Below, in pieces: positions 12,301 through 24,232 of a stretch of DNA of 64,000 nucleotides. The stretch is from Punica granatum. Taxonomy: Eukaryota > Streptophyta > Magnoliopsida > Myrtales > Lythraceae. The stretch covers positions 25,948,811 through 26,012,810 of the forward strand of contig NC_045128.1 in NCBI RefSeq assembly GCF_007655135.1, given 5' to 3'. Position numbers and translations under genes: made by a program. The stretch's first letter is position 1. Every line of letters begins with the position of its first letter. The notes beneath the pieces were generated by a model. That model saw only the letters and a program-made list of their open reading frames with translations. It was not told the origin of the DNA and searched no databases.

Positions 12301-15190
12301 ACGATAACTAACAATAAGCGTTTGACTCCAAACATACCTAATTTGTAATATTCATAATTCCTAATACCTTTATGAAATAATTTCTAATTCAATATCACTA
12401 CTACTCATATAATAACTAATTGCTTGACTCCAAAGGTCCTTATAAATTGATGTTGCTAGATACCGTTTGAGCTAATCGAGAATTATCGTTTGACTCCAAA
12501 GACTTCTAATTGTTTAACGATGTTTGAGCTCCAAAGATACCTAATGCGAACATTATCAAACAGTTAGGTATACCTAATGTGTGAGCTCAAATATGTGTAA
12601 GAGTAGAATTGATAATGCAATTATAAGAAGTGAAAATTAGATCTTCCATCATTCTTATTTTTTCATCATTCTCAACTTTTCCATCATCCTTAGCTTTTCT
12701 TATATGTTCATTCAGCAAAATTCGAGCTAAAAATGTACCATCATCAGCAAAATTTGAGCTAAAAGTACTCTCATCATCATATATATTGCCTGACCAATTC
12801 AATGAAAAAGTACATAATCAACAGAAGGAATCAGTCGGTAGATTGTTTGCCGGTACCCAATAGATACAAAACATAGACACTGATTGAAATGAACACTAGC
12901 AAGCACAAGAGTAAGATGACTCAAACGAACTAGAACAAGTTGTTACCGAATGAGTGCGCGATGAATAAGAGGTGGGAACATTCGCACAAGGCCAAACCCT
13001 AGGTCAGAAAGGTTGTCAGCGCCTTCCCATCGACTCTCAACTCGGCACCGACCCTTTGTAGCTACAACTCTTCTTAGAATCTTTGGTCTAGTAATTGACA
13101 GCAAAAAATACACATTTTTTCCTCAAAATCTAAAGACAAAGATATTTAACTCGTTACCCTCGCCACAACAGTGAATTTGCATTTAGCATTAACTATATAT
13201 ATTTCAACTTATCCAAAAGAAAAAAGGGTTAAGATAGGCTAGATGTCTAATATTTTAGTTAGATCTATCATGTATTCTTATATCAACAAAAGAAAAATCA
13301 CATAATTTTCTCTCATAATACCGTTGTATTTCTTTCAAATTCAATCATTCGGTTCCATTCCCTTCTTTTGTACCAAAGGTGACCTACTAGGCCCTTCCGG
13401 CATTTACACCTCAGCCTAAAGCCTAGTCACCTATTAGCTATCACCGCCATCCGAGGTTTGGGATGCTTGTTTGATCCCTCTAATTAAGGACCACTTAATC
13501 CTAGCACATCCAAACCGTCATATGATCTGTTTTTCAAGAGACTCATAGCCTAAGAAGGATAATACATATGATGGTCGTGGGAGGCCAGGACCAGTCCACC
13601 AGAGATAGGGTAGAATTCACCACAAGCAAGGAACTGCCGGATCCAAGCATCCTGGATGCTAACACATAGAATAGTTTATTTTATTTATTTATTTATTTGT
13701 TTATTTATTTGTTCAAAAAAGGTAGTACACATCGAATAAATTAAATTAAATTAAAAAGAAAGGTCTCTCAAAAGAGGAGAATTTAGTAGGACAGAAAGGA
13801 AGCACATGTTTGACTTTTGATCTGGTGACTAATATTTCTATACTTTAGATCACTTTGAATTGGCATTTGCGAAAAATAGTTATTTAGTTCACATTTGCAC
13901 CCCAAGTTTCCTAGCATGACATAGTAATAGTACACACATATATAAAAATATACTTTTCTCATTACAAGAAAGCATATAGACTTTTAGTAAGATATAGGAG
14001 AACGTGACGTAAAGGAACACTTTGATAGAAATTGAACGACGGTCCTCTTTCTTTCAATCTGAAAGCAAGTATCACTCGATTAAATCCCATTAAGCAAATC
14101 GTAACCAATTGAAAGAACTAAAAATGTTGCATAAATGATAGAATATACGAAGTATATTATCACATGAGCTGGTGGACTCTTGTGGATCCAGTCCCATGCA
14201 ATTGTGTCAATTATATCGGCTCCCCAATACGCCAGTTGACACTATAGTAAGTGCATATTCTGATAAATTTTATGAGGACATAAACACTTTGGTGAGACTG
14301 AACCATATCCGTTAATCCGGAATTGAAATATAGGACTAGCTTAGTGCCAAACTTTTAGAAAGCTTTTATGTTACAAATATTAAAATGGTACCTCTTTTTC
14401 AACTAAATATTTAGTCGAAGTTCAATTATATACTTTGCTATTTAATTAGACTCAATTTAAATAGCTGTGTAAGTTATTAAAAATATCCAGATCAGAGATC
14501 ATAACTGATTTACTGAAAATGAGGATAATTCACTGAACATATATTAAATCAAATTTACTCTTAAGTAACTTACTTAAAAGCAATTTACTCAAAATCAGGG
14601 TATTTATCGGACATCGAAGTTTAATTAGAGTTTCGCGATAAATCTAGTTGATATTAAGCACTGCGCAATTATATTTTTGAGATAATTATACGCTAAATTT
14701 CTCCCGTCTCAATTAATAAATTATTAAGCAATAAAGCATCTCAAGACATCAATTAATAAATTTTTTTTAAGAAAATGGGATAATTTTTTTCATTACAAAA
14801 AATACTTAAGGACTCAGTAAACTAAAAGAAAATGAATAATAAAAGAACACGGATAGTTTTCGATATACACTCTAGTTTGTGGAAGTCCGACGGCCCCCAA
14901 TTAATTCAATTCGAGTTGGATTGGTCCACTAAAAAGTAAAGTTTCCCAACATAATTTTTTTTTCAACCAACAACACTTGAACTCAAAACCTTATTAAAAG
15001 AGAATAAGTATCAGCCCTTTTAAATTAACCCACGTTAGTAGCAACGTGAATAGTTTGATTAGCGAAAATTATTTCGTTCCTTCCTTGGAAACAGGGCAAT
15101 TAGGTGTTTCAAAACAAGTGAATTTGCTCGAAAATTCCTAGGATTCAACCCTAAGACGCACATCAGACTTGACAAATTCATACCAAAGAA
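9370..15190. other. intergenic, AT-rich, transposon remnants
   Basis: No intact gene is supported. A tRNA-like SINE candidate starts near 10.35 kb. 10.74-11.6 kb is GC-richer and has long open frames on both strands, but no domain I can name and no convincing splice structure; it may be a worn gene or transposon. 12.9-13.65 kb is another GC-richer block without coding sense. An (ATTT)n-like run lies at 13676-13712. 14-15 kb is AT-rich, with tRNA-like words near 14.04-14.11 and 14.97 kb that hint at further SINE debris. Confidence 0.45.
10352..10670 (+). mobile_element. tRNA-derived SINE-like element, candidate
   Basis: TAGTATAATGG at 10361-10371 fits the RNA polymerase III A-box consensus, and GGTTCAATC at 10404-10412 fits the B-box, with normal spacing. 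The following text (ctttacccagcccgactaatcc, ggttgatgtgttcattta) looks like a SINE body. No clean target duplication was found, so the right end is approximate. Confidence 0.4.
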
Positions 15191-15254
15191 CGACGCATGT
15201 CCGTTCCCCAAGGACTGAAATATTCAAAAATCCCAACCAAGATCTCCAATCCTT

Positions 15255-15405
15255 GGTCAACACGCAAATATATCCCCCCACCCATTATCTTCAAACACTT
15301 TGAATTAAACAATAGAAAAATAATAATATTAATATATCAAAAAAGAAAAGTCCAAGTAAGACCCAAACAGTCACAGCATCCCAATCCACCCACTCACTAT
15401 AAATA
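15255..15405 (+). promoter_or_regulatory. second PIP gene promoter: W-box and TATA box
   Basis: GGTCAA at 15255-15260 is a W-box (TTGACC) on the minus strand. A perfect TATAAATA lies at 15398-15405, about 140 bp before the start codon. This resembles the arrangement upstream of the gene at 8997. Confidence 0.5.
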
Positions 15406-15546
15406 GCCAACGCCTCCCCACCCCTCTCTTCATAGACCACCCAAATTCAGAGTTTTCATATCACAACACAAACTCTCTGCAAAACCAAAGAAAACAATAC
15501 GCGTCAAGCCGATATAAAGGAGATTCGGAAACCTTTTTTGGGCACG

Positions 15547-15771
15547 ATGATGAGCAAAAGGAGGTCAGTGAGCTTCATGGTGATTGTTTTGATGATATGT
15601 CTGGTCGTGAATTTCAGCTCTTCTATGGTTGAAGCCTCGAGGGTTTTGCCGGAAGACTTTGCGAGGTCGAACCACCTTGCATCTGTCGTCTATGAGAAGG
15701 CGAGGTTCGCTATGGGGTCTTGGCTTCAGCAGCTGGCTTCAGGGCCGAGCCCTAAGGGCCCCGGTCACTGA
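15547..15771 (+). CDS. PIP-type secreted peptide precursor, paralogue
   Basis: A 74 aa precursor in one exon. I start at the first ATG (15547, MMSKRRS); the frame extends three codons upstream only by way of a TTG. It has a signal peptide at about residues 8-29 (FMVIVLMICLVVNFSSSMVEA), then SRVLPEDFARSNHLASVVYEKARFAMGSW, and ends QLASGPSPKGPGH. It matches the 8997 gene in the LPE(E/D)FAR(A/S)NHL block and the C-terminal core. The core differs at two sites: R to Q before LASG, and R to K in SPRG. The pair is a likely local duplication. Receptor specificity of the variant core cannot be told from sequence. Confidence 0.88.
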   Translation: MMSKRRSVSFMVIVLMICLVVNFSSSMVEASRVLPEDFARSNHLASVVYEKARFAMGSWLQQLASGPSPKGPGH

Positions 15772-15859
15772 TCCAAACGGGAACATAATTAATTACAAAA
15801 CCAAGGCTCATGCCATGCATAAACATATATATATGGGAGAATCTTTAGTTGGTTAAGAC

Positions 15860-18180
15860 TCCATATATACGTATATGAATCATCATCCTTGCCATGGGGT
15901 GACCTCATGTGTTCAACACAATCAAGTTCATTCTTTGATTTTTATTCTTCTTTCTTTTTTTTTTCTTTTTTTTAAGGAATTTAGGGAGGGGTATATATAA
16001 TAATAGGAGGGGATCAATCCAATTTTAATGTACGGCTACATGAAAGCAAAGTTTAATGAATGGTTAGAAGTTCTTTGATTCTTTTAAGACTGTACCCAAA
16101 GAGGGATTAATGGAAGTAGCCCCTTGAAGTTATTCCCCATTACAGATAATTTTTTGTTACAAAAGAGTAAAAATCATAATATAATTAACAATGAGGCATA
16201 AATTATCCCGTAACGAGTATCGAATCCGACACTCTCTTGATTAGTAGGCGAAATCGTACGCTGCTGTGTTACGCACTCTTTTAATTCCATTAAAAATTAT
16301 TTTCGTCGATTATTTTCAATGATTCAGATGTTTTTACTGTCAAATATTGATTTCATACTACGACGTCGGAAAGGAAGGAGAGTGTCTTCTTTTGTCGGCG
16401 CCGAGGAAACAAAACAAACTCATGACTCGTGAATTGCTGTCTTTGTTCGCGCAAAGGACAACAGCGACGTGCCTTTAATAGTAGACCTTCTGTGCTGTTC
16501 AATCGCCACTTTAATGGACTTGATCTTTCTTGACACGTAATTATGGAAAATTTTCGAAACGACATGTTTTCAAAAAATTGAAATATAATTTAAAAAATGT
16601 TATTTTAGCCTGACTTTGAATCTTGACTCGAGAATGTGTTGGCTTATTTTAACCGAGTTGTTTTCTAAAGATCGGCGGATTAGTAAATTAAGCGGTCCAC
16701 ATTTGAAGGCCGATTTGTTCATATCTGATTAAAGAAGATATATAAGTTACAGAGATTACTTGTGCCAAATTGTAGGAGCAGGGAAAATGACAGCATTACT
16801 TGAAAGTAACAATACTGCAGAAACTCTTAAGGGTTAGCGCAAGTAATTAGGACATGCGTATACTTTGTGAATAATTCACGAGATCATAGGTTCGAATCTT
16901 CCCTCGCACATGTAGTTCTTGGTAAGGCCACTCACACATATGCTTGCATATGGACTTACCTAGGTCCATGGGCTTGTGGGGGTGTTCATGGAATAGGGGA
17001 GAATAAACTCCTATACTGCAGAAAGTACTTGAGATCCAAGTGAATTGCCTAAGATTGGCTTAGAGCGCCATTCCAATTGTACCATAACTGTATGGGAATA
17101 ATCTGATGATTAGCTCTAGAATTGATCAAGTTGAATCCTTCTTGTTTAAATTCAACCCGACCTGGAATCCGGAGCTCAAGCAGAGTTGACATATAGTATA
17201 ACCACGATGCTACAGTATGTGGATTATTGGGGTGAATACCTTTAAGATGGAACTGAATATTTAATCCAAAGCCATCTTTCGAAATTGCATTATTGCATTA
17301 CCCAAAACAAGGGCAGCTGCTTCGAGAAGTTTCTTTGTCGAGAAGTTGAACTGTTACTCTGTTCTCGAGTTTCCAAGAACCATGGTAGCATTCGCTTCTG
17401 GCACCTAACATATAACCCCTGTGCAAGTATCACCAAGAATGGCACCAGATTACTACATGAAGGTAAGAGGATACACAGTTCTCGAGCTTCGAAGATTCAG
17501 TCCTCAAACTAATAATGCAAAGTGCTTTTGGAATGAACAAGAACATCCTGATAGCAGAGAAAAACATAACAGAGAGATATAACCTGAGCTGCTCCATGCA
17601 GGTAATGTTTGAGATTAAGTAATTGTTCATCACATTTTTCAGCAAAGCCTAGATGTCGTCGTCATTTAAAAATGTTGTCAATGACAATCAATTCTTGTTT
17701 GAGAAGATACAAGTCATTTCCTTTAAAGTACATGTTAATGGAAGATTTCTATTTTGTAATGAGTTTTGCAACTAAAGAAGCTTTCTTTTATATTTTGGTA
17801 AAACTCAAAATGTATAGCTAGACTTTTTGGATATATATACTAAAGCACAAGCTACATTTTCATTTTCTGCAAAACCTAAAAACGTACTATCCCACACCCA
17901 AGTAGTGGAGAACATATTAAGTTAAAAGTTCATCTAGTCAACTATCAACTTCAAATTTGTAGTATGTACAACTTGTGAATATTTAAATGCATACCGTCAA
18001 AAGACATGCACATGAATAGCTCAAGACTCAGTTATTTTAAGAGTACAAAGTATTGTTGAAAACTAACCTCTGACTTAACAGTCAACAGCTTGACTTGGGG
18101 GCTCTGATGGTTTAGCACAGGAGAACCATGTTTTCTTTTGTCAGCGAAGGCCGTCACCTTTATGCCTCCTTCTATCATCT
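15860..18180. other. intergenic, includes one SINE
   Basis: No coding gene is supported. A clear tRNA-derived SINE lies at 16824-17012. The reverse strand near 16.20-16.28 kb has another B-box-like word (ggattcgatac) and may be an older SINE. 17.05-18.18 kb has moderate GC and may hold the 3' UTR of the minus-strand PORR gene; no exons are recognised. Confidence 0.45.
16812..17024 (+). mobile_element. tRNA-derived SINE with 12 bp target duplication
   Basis: The body, 16824-17012 (189 bp), is flanked by a perfect direct repeat atactgcagaaa at 16812-16823 and 17013-17024. An A-box-like stretch (tagcgcaagtaattagg) begins at 16834 and a B-box GGTTCGAATC lies at 16889-16898. Length and tail text (ggtccatgggcttgtggggg) resemble the Au-SINE type of angiosperms; that family name is from memory. 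Confidence 0.82.
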
Positions 18181-18187
18181 TTGGACA

Positions 18188-19459
18188 TTAACAAGGCTCC
18201 GGACAAGTTTCCTCAGAATCATAATCAGACAGCAAATCTTCAGAACCCGACTCATCTCCAGAAACAGTCCGACTTGTACCAATTTCCTCCAGCACATCTG
18301 TTCCTGAACGTTTTTCTTTCTTATAAAGCCCTTTGCTTCTGTCAAGAAATCCTTCCCTCATCATGCTTGCCAATTTATCCCTGAACTCTACGAGGGGGTG
18401 TTTATGCACGAGATTATGCCGGTCATAGGCCTCCCTAAGTATTACCGTTTGTGTGTCAGACTTCTTAGAGATGTAAAATATTCCAGGGTGCCGTTCCAAA
18501 ACCTTTGTAAACTTTTGAGGCAAAGATAAAGGTCTTCGGAGGTTGCTCACATTCTTTCTCTCGGTCTTCTTTCCAACTGTGAGGTGGAGAAGTTCATGAA
18601 AGACACCAACGATCCTCTTCTCTGACTCATCAGTACGAGGATCCAAGTGGGACCCGTCAGAGTATGGAGAAGTATAAGGAAGCCGCTGCCATTCTTCGAG
18701 CCACTCCATGCATTTCCTCTTCAGCCCAAAACCTCTTGGGAATCCAATCGGGAAGGAAATGATACCATTTTTCAATTCTTTGTCACTGTTCTTTCCCTGT
18801 AAAACTGCATTCTTCTGCAATTCGGACATAGCTAAGTTTTCATCCCACAGCAAAAGTTTCACACCAACACGATCATCAGGGAGGCGAATCAAGGAGAATA
18901 TATCCAGGTTCTTTCTTATCACAGATTCCTCATAGTTATAGGGCAGACCAAGATCCCACTTCAACTGGTCTATAGTTTGTAAGGGAAGGGTTAGATCCCT
19001 TGTGAGCATAAGCAATCTCCTGAGCCTGTTGAGGAAATCCATATGGCAGTTCTCAAGAATACCAAGCCCTTCCTCATGGAGTCTAAGGGCTTTTGGAGTT
19101 AACTCAAACCACGGGACACGTGTGCCTCCACTGTCGAGGGCATAGAACTCGCGGAAAATGTTAGGGTATCTCCGGATCAATGTGGAGAGCTTCAGATCTT
19201 GGGGAAGGCCAAGTTGTCCCCTACAACGGGAGAGGCAGTATATGGGGAGGCAGGATTTCTGAGCGCAGGATATTATCGAAATGAGAGAGCTCACAGCTTT
19301 AAGGTCCTTTTCACGAGAAACAACTGTATCAAGGATCGGATCTTTCACCCACTTCAGTTTCACATTCACCAGACTGCGACTTTGATGATAGTTGAATCCT
19401 TGGCAGCACCGAATTAAGAGAGTGAACCCTGCAGTTCGACCCAAGAAGCTAGGAGACAT
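18188..19459 (-). CDS. PORR-domain organelle RNA-splicing factor (WTF9-like)
   Basis: A single-exon gene for 423 aa. I take the first ATG (19459, MSPSFLGRTAGFTLLIRCC); the frame opens six codons earlier only at a GTG. Residues 1-30 are basic and hydroxylated without acidic residues, like a mitochondrial presequence. The plant organelle RNA recognition domain runs from about residue 33 (VKLKWVKDP, then EKDLKA) through LTPKALRLHEE, LKWDLGLPYNYE, FPIGFPRGFGLKRK and RHPGIFYISKK to about 375. The tail is acidic and variable. PORR proteins bind group II introns and assist their splicing in mitochondria or plastids. The overall order of motifs fits WTF9 (mitochondrial rpl2 and ccmFc introns) best, but the exact orthologue needs a tree. 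Frame intact. Confidence 0.9.
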   Translation of the reverse strand: MSPSFLGRTAGFTLLIRCCQGFNYHQSRSLVNVKLKWVKDPILDTVVSREKDLKAVSSLISIISCAQKSCLPIYCLSRCRGQLGLPQDLKLSTLIRRYPNIFREFYALDSGGTRVPWFELTPKALRLHEEGLGILENCHMDFLNRLRRLLMLTRDLTLPLQTIDQLKWDLGLPYNYEESVIRKNLDIFSLIRLPDDRVGVKLLLWDENLAMSELQKNAVLQGKNSDKELKNGIISFPIGFPRGFGLKRKCMEWLEEWQRLPYTSPYSDGSHLDPRTDESEKRIVGVFHELLHLTVGKKTERKNVSNLRRPLSLPQKFTKVLERHPGIFYISKKSDTQTVILREAYDRHNLVHKHPLVEFRDKLASMMREGFLDRSKGLYKKEKRSGTDVLEEIGTSRTVSGDESGSEDLLSDYDSEETCPEPC

Positions 19460-20080
19460 ACTGGGATTTTCATCCACTTGAGCTACCTACTGTTGGAGCC
19501 CGGCACATCATAACTTCCAACAACAAATTTATGGAATTATCAGCGTACTGTCCAACAATTTGGAGTTCATCAGAGACAGGGCAGTGCGAAAACATCCATC
19601 TCCAGACACATAAAATTTTGCAGAAACTCTGTGAGCAGCCAATTAACAATCCCGTAGCATGTGCAGAAATTAAAACTTTGGTTTCAGCATTTCATCAAGC
19701 ACCTTAGTGCAAGTTGGATTTCTCCCATCTCCATAGACACCTACTTGTACATGCTTATAAGAGATCATGATACTGATCAAAATGAATACGAAAGTGCTCG
19801 ATGGATGTAAGTAAAGAGTAAGACAAGCGAAGCATAAACTCACATAATCGAATAGGATATTTTGGAGAGAAAATTCGGGCATAATGTTCCCGAGCTTATC
19901 AGATGCCGCAGCGTCAAACACAGTGACGATCTCGCCGGTGACGAGATGGAAATAGAGCCACAGACGGCTACTGTTAAGCAGCTCGAAGGAGGCGGCCAAC
20001 TCGATGAAAGGGGGGAACCGCTGCTGCCAAGCAGCTGTACGGAGGGGGACGGCCGTCGCCGGTGACCGATTGCCACAGAG
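19460..20080 (-). other. possible 5' leader and leader intron of the PORR gene
   Basis: On the minus strand a GTGAGT-type donor lies near 19843 and an AG acceptor (ggctccaacag) near 19492, a plausible 5' UTR intron. The 19.84-20.08 kb stretch is open in two frames on the minus strand, but neither starts with ATG, so I treat it as a GC-rich leader exon, not a gene. Confidence 0.35.
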
Positions 20081-20930
20081 TCCGAATGGTGGCCGCCAGT
20101 GACAGGGTAATAGCAGAGAATGGACCGGACCGCATCTATTTTGGTTTCTTGATTTTCGTCTCGAAATTTTTCTTTGGGCTTATATCACGTCCTCAATCTT
20201 CTCTTATGATATCAATTTCAGTCCTTCCGTTAATCATAAATCAAAATCGTTACATTTTCCGTCCGAAAAGCTTTTCTAAAGTAAATAAAAAAAATTCTTT
20301 TAAAAAATTTGAAAAATATAAAGAAATAATTGTACACCTGCGGCCTGCCAGGGGATCGTGAGGAGGAGCGGACCAGTGAAGGCCTTGTTGGCGACCGTTA
20401 CTCCTTACTCAAGGTCATTAACGACCACACCGAGGCAATGATGCTTGTCAGAGAGGCCCAATTGCCCCCTCTTCTCGCTTTCCTATTTTTTTTTCGAATT
20501 TTTCTTTTCATTCAAGACATTGGAGGCCTTATTGGCGGCCACCACCACCGTGACATGCCCCAAGAAGCCTCTCCTCCTCCTCTATATGCATGGAGCTCCG
20601 ATTTTTTTTTTTTAATCTTTTCGCCTTTTATTTTTTGACAATAACTTTTATCTAGAAAAATAGATGAAAACCAAACAATTGATTGAAAATTAATGGAATG
20701 ACTGAACCATATAGGAGAAGATTGAGGATGAGATATAACCCAAAAAAAAAGATTCAGCATGAAAATAAAAATCGAGGATCAAAAATGAACTTTTCTGGAT
20801 AATTAATTTTGTGAATTATAAAGGAACAGTGACAACAGCCCAACCCACGCCCAGAATTTTATAAGTTGCTCAGTTAGGCCATCCATATATAATTTTAATA
20901 AACTTTTCGGAGTTCTTTCAAGTTTTTTAA
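20080..20930. other. intergenic, GC-rich patch
   Basis: No gene supported. 20.33-20.60 kb is GC-richer (ggcctgccagggg, ggcggccaccaccacc) inside AT-rich DNA, similar in feel to patches at 2.1 and 39.4 kb. It is probably an old non-autonomous transposon. Confidence 0.35.
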
Positions 20931-20934
20931 TTAC

Positions 20935-23720
20935 CGGACTTTGTCACCTCCCAGTTTGCTGAAGTTGTTGAGCAGGTCTGGTCTATAGAAATTGCAGGCA
21001 TCCCAATGTTCATTTTATACAAGAAACTGCAGGCTTTGAGGGGAGTTCTTAGAAGTTTCAATAAAACTCATTATAGAGACATCACCAGGAAGGTCAAGGA
21101 TGCAAAGGCCTTTCTGGAGGAGGTACAAGCAAAGATTACTAAGGGAGAGGATAATGCTACTATCTTGGCCCTTGAAGAACGGTTGAGTAAGCATTACTTT
21201 AATCTTAGAGCAGCAGAAGAGAGTTTCTTCAAGCAGAAATCCAGGATTGATTGACTGTCTCTAGGGGATAGTAATACAGGCTACTTCCACAAGGCAGTGA
21301 AATTGCGAAGGAGACTGTGGGGTTTTATCAGAAATTGCTAGGCACTGTGGATGATGGTGCCTCAGGTGGTTCTGTAGAAGAATTACAGAATGTGCTGGGG
21401 TTCAAACTGAATGTTGATCTTCAGGCCAACCTCATCAGTAAGGTTACTGAAGTAGAGATCAAAGAAACCTTGTGGAGTATGGATGAGGACAAGGCACCAG
21501 GCCCCGACGGCTATAGGGTCCACTTCTTCAAGACAGCATGGAGCACTTTAAGTGGTGATTTTATTAAAGCTGTTCTGAACTTCTTTAATAGTTACAAGCT
21601 TCTTAAAGAAGTTAATTGAACTTGTGTGAGTCTGGTTCCAAAGATCCCCCGTCCCTCAAAGATGACTGAGTTTAGGCCAATCTCTTGTTATAAAGTTGTT
21701 TACAAATGCATTACTAAGATGTTGGTTAATAGGCTCAAATGTTTCTTGCCTACCTTTATATCACCCAATCAAAGTGCTTTTGTACAAGGTAGAAGCACAT
21801 GTGACAATATTCTTATGGCACATGAGCTAGTGAAGGGTTATCAAAGAGAGAGAATCAGCCCTAGATGTGCCATCAAGGCAGATATCATGAAGGGGCTAAG
21901 GCAAGGTGATCCATTGTCTCCCTACCTGTTTGTCATGGCTATCCAAGTTCTTTCTAGGCTGCTAGATAATGCTGCTGATAAAGGCCTTTTGGAGTACCGC
22001 CCATTTTGTAAAAGCGTCAAGCTCACGCATTGGGGGTTTGCAGATGATCTCTTGGTGTTTTTGAAGGGCTCTACCGACTCTTCAAGAGTTATTCTTGGGA
22101 TCTTTGACAGATTTTACAAAATGTTAGGTCTCAAACTGAACCTAGCTAAGACTGAACTATATTGTGGAGGCTTGACTAAGGACGTAAGGCAGGAAATTTT
22201 TCATATAAGTGGCTTTAAAGTAGGTTCTTTGCCGGTAAGATATCTGGGGGTGCCTTTGGTGTCTGGTCGACTCACTGACAGGGAGTGTAGGCCACTAATA
22301 GAGAGAATTACTGCCAGAATCGAAGGTTGGGCTCATAAGAAGCTCTCTTATGCAGGGAGGCTCCAGTTGATTAAGTCAGTCATCCATTCACTGGCCAACC
22401 TTTGGTGTGCTGCATTCATTCTTCCTAAGAAGGTTACCAGAGCTGTGGAGCGGAAGTGCAGAGCTTTTTTATGGAAAGGCACAAGTCGGGATGCTAAGGG
22501 TTTATGTGCGTGCCCAAGTCAGAAGGTGGATTAGGTGCGAAGGATCTGCTTTCCTGGAAAATGCTTGCAGCTTAAAACTCAAATGGCTCTTGCTAAGCAG
22601 GGCAGGCTCCATCTAGGTGGCCTGGGTGAACAAATACCTAATAAAAAATATATGTTTTTGGGAACTAAAACCTCCTAAGTTCTGTTCCTATGCTTGGAGG
22701 AAACTACTCAAAGTCGGAGACTTGGCTTATCCTCTAATTAAACACAAGATAGGGGATGGGAAAAGCACTTTTTTATGGTTTGATAACTGGAGCTCAAACT
22801 GTCCTCTAATTACCAGCTTTAAGGACAAAAGGTACGGCATTCCATCACATGCTACTGTTGCAGGGGCCCATGGTGACACTGGGTGGAGGGACATGAAATG
22901 CAGGGAGGAAGCTAGACAAAAACTGCGGGCTACACTTAATGAAATTCAATTTTGTGCTGGTATGGAAGATGAAGTGATCTGGGCTGTTGCTAAGAAGTTC
23001 TATATTAGAAGTTCCTGGGGGGGAATTAGAAGGAAGTCCAACCCTGTAAGCTGGTATAAACTGGTCTGGTATCAGCACTATATACCAAGACACAGCTTTA
23101 TATGTTGGCTTGCAATCTTAAACAAAGCTTTCACCCCCGATAGAGTGGCTTCTTGGACTGCGGGGCAGAAAAAAAGCTGTCTGCTGTGCAAGGAGGATGA
23201 GGAATCTAGAGATAATCTATTCGTTGCATGTGGCTACTCAAAGCAGGTGTGGATGAAGGTGCAACAGCTATGTGGGCTTCTGAAGCCTGTGGGAGATTGG
23301 AGTACTGAATTTGCTTGGGCTGTTCAGCACTTGAAAGGCAAGTCCGTGCAAGTTGTCCTTCTCAAGATTGCTTGGAATGCCTACATATATTTTGTTTGAC
23401 GTGCTCGGACATGATATCATGAAGGGAGTCTCCGATATATCTCAAGAAAAACTGTGAATCTGGATTAAGAAGGCTGTGCAAGGAAGAATGATGGAGACAA
23501 GGAACTTGGAAAGGAAAGTCACGATAGCACACCAGAGGGAACTTCTCACAAACTGGGGCATCACAGTCAGCTGAAAGCTGCTTTCTAATTATTGTAGTTT
23601 GTTAGGAGTTTCTATCTGTGACTCTATTGTACCTCGGGCTTCCCTTGGTTGACGTATTTTGGATTGAGCCTGTGTTATATGGGCTTCTGTATATTTTTTA
23701 TGAGGCTATTATCAATAAGA
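20935..23720 (+). mobile_element. L1-type LINE, 5'-truncated, defective ORF2
   Basis: The translation shows, in order: the linker before the reverse transcriptase (KSRID/LSLGDSNTGYFHKAVK), RT start (DKAPGPDGY, LVPKIPRPSKMTEFRPISC, NQSAFVQGRSTCDNILMAHE), GLRQGDPLSPYLF, the FADDLLVF box, RYLGVPL, and the C-terminal zinc-binding zf-RVT region (SWYKLVWYQHYIPRHSFICW, then CLLCKEDEESRDNLF). The endonuclease half is missing. Stops interrupt the frame at about 21253 (TGA where Trp is expected in RIDWLSLG) and 21617, and a frameshift near 22500-22590 leads to another stop. The first catalytic Asp motif is also deleted. It cannot move by itself. Confidence 0.9.
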
Positions 23721-23724
23721 GCAC

Positions 23725-24222
23725 CACCGACTAGTTTCATTGCAGAAAAGAAAATTATTGATTTCATTCAATGATATGTTATAGGCATATATTATAAAAT
23801 ATAAAATCATAAGAGGTAAATGAATTACATTCATTGGCATATATATCATATCAAATAATGAATAGTAAAAATTTGCACACATACATATATATATATATAT
23901 ATTATTTAAATTTTAAATTACAAACATATTCCTATTTGGTTATAATAAGAAAATTTCCAGAAAAAGTTCATAATAGCCATTAAAAGTATTTTATAATTAC
24001 CAATTAAGATAGTTAAATTTAATATATTATACACATGAAATTTTAGGAGCAAAAGTCACAAAATTATTTTTTGGACAACGATAATGTTGAAGTAAATATA
24101 TATAGATATATAATGCACTAATAGAAAACGTAAATTTTTTATCTAAAAATAGAAAATAATTAATATTGATTTTTATATAAAAATTTTCTTAAAATCTAAA
24201 GATCAGATGAATTATCACTTAT
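23725..24222. other. AT-rich intergenic
   Basis: Nothing coding. A (TA)n tract lies near 23886-23902. Confidence 0.5.
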
Positions 24223-24232
24223 CAAGAAAAAT

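Noticed and set aside
10361..16898. tRNA genes at the A-box/B-box sites
   Set aside because: The sequences do not fold into a full cloverleaf with paired acceptor stem; together with flanking repeats they fit tRNA-derived SINEs.
18188..19477. 429-residue version of the PORR protein
   Set aside because: The extra six codons start at GTG; the ATG at 19459 is the proper eukaryotic start.
19670..20076. Minus-strand open frames of 109 and 78 codons upstream of the PORR gene
   Set aside because: Neither begins with ATG and both overlap; better explained as a GC-rich leader exon and intron.
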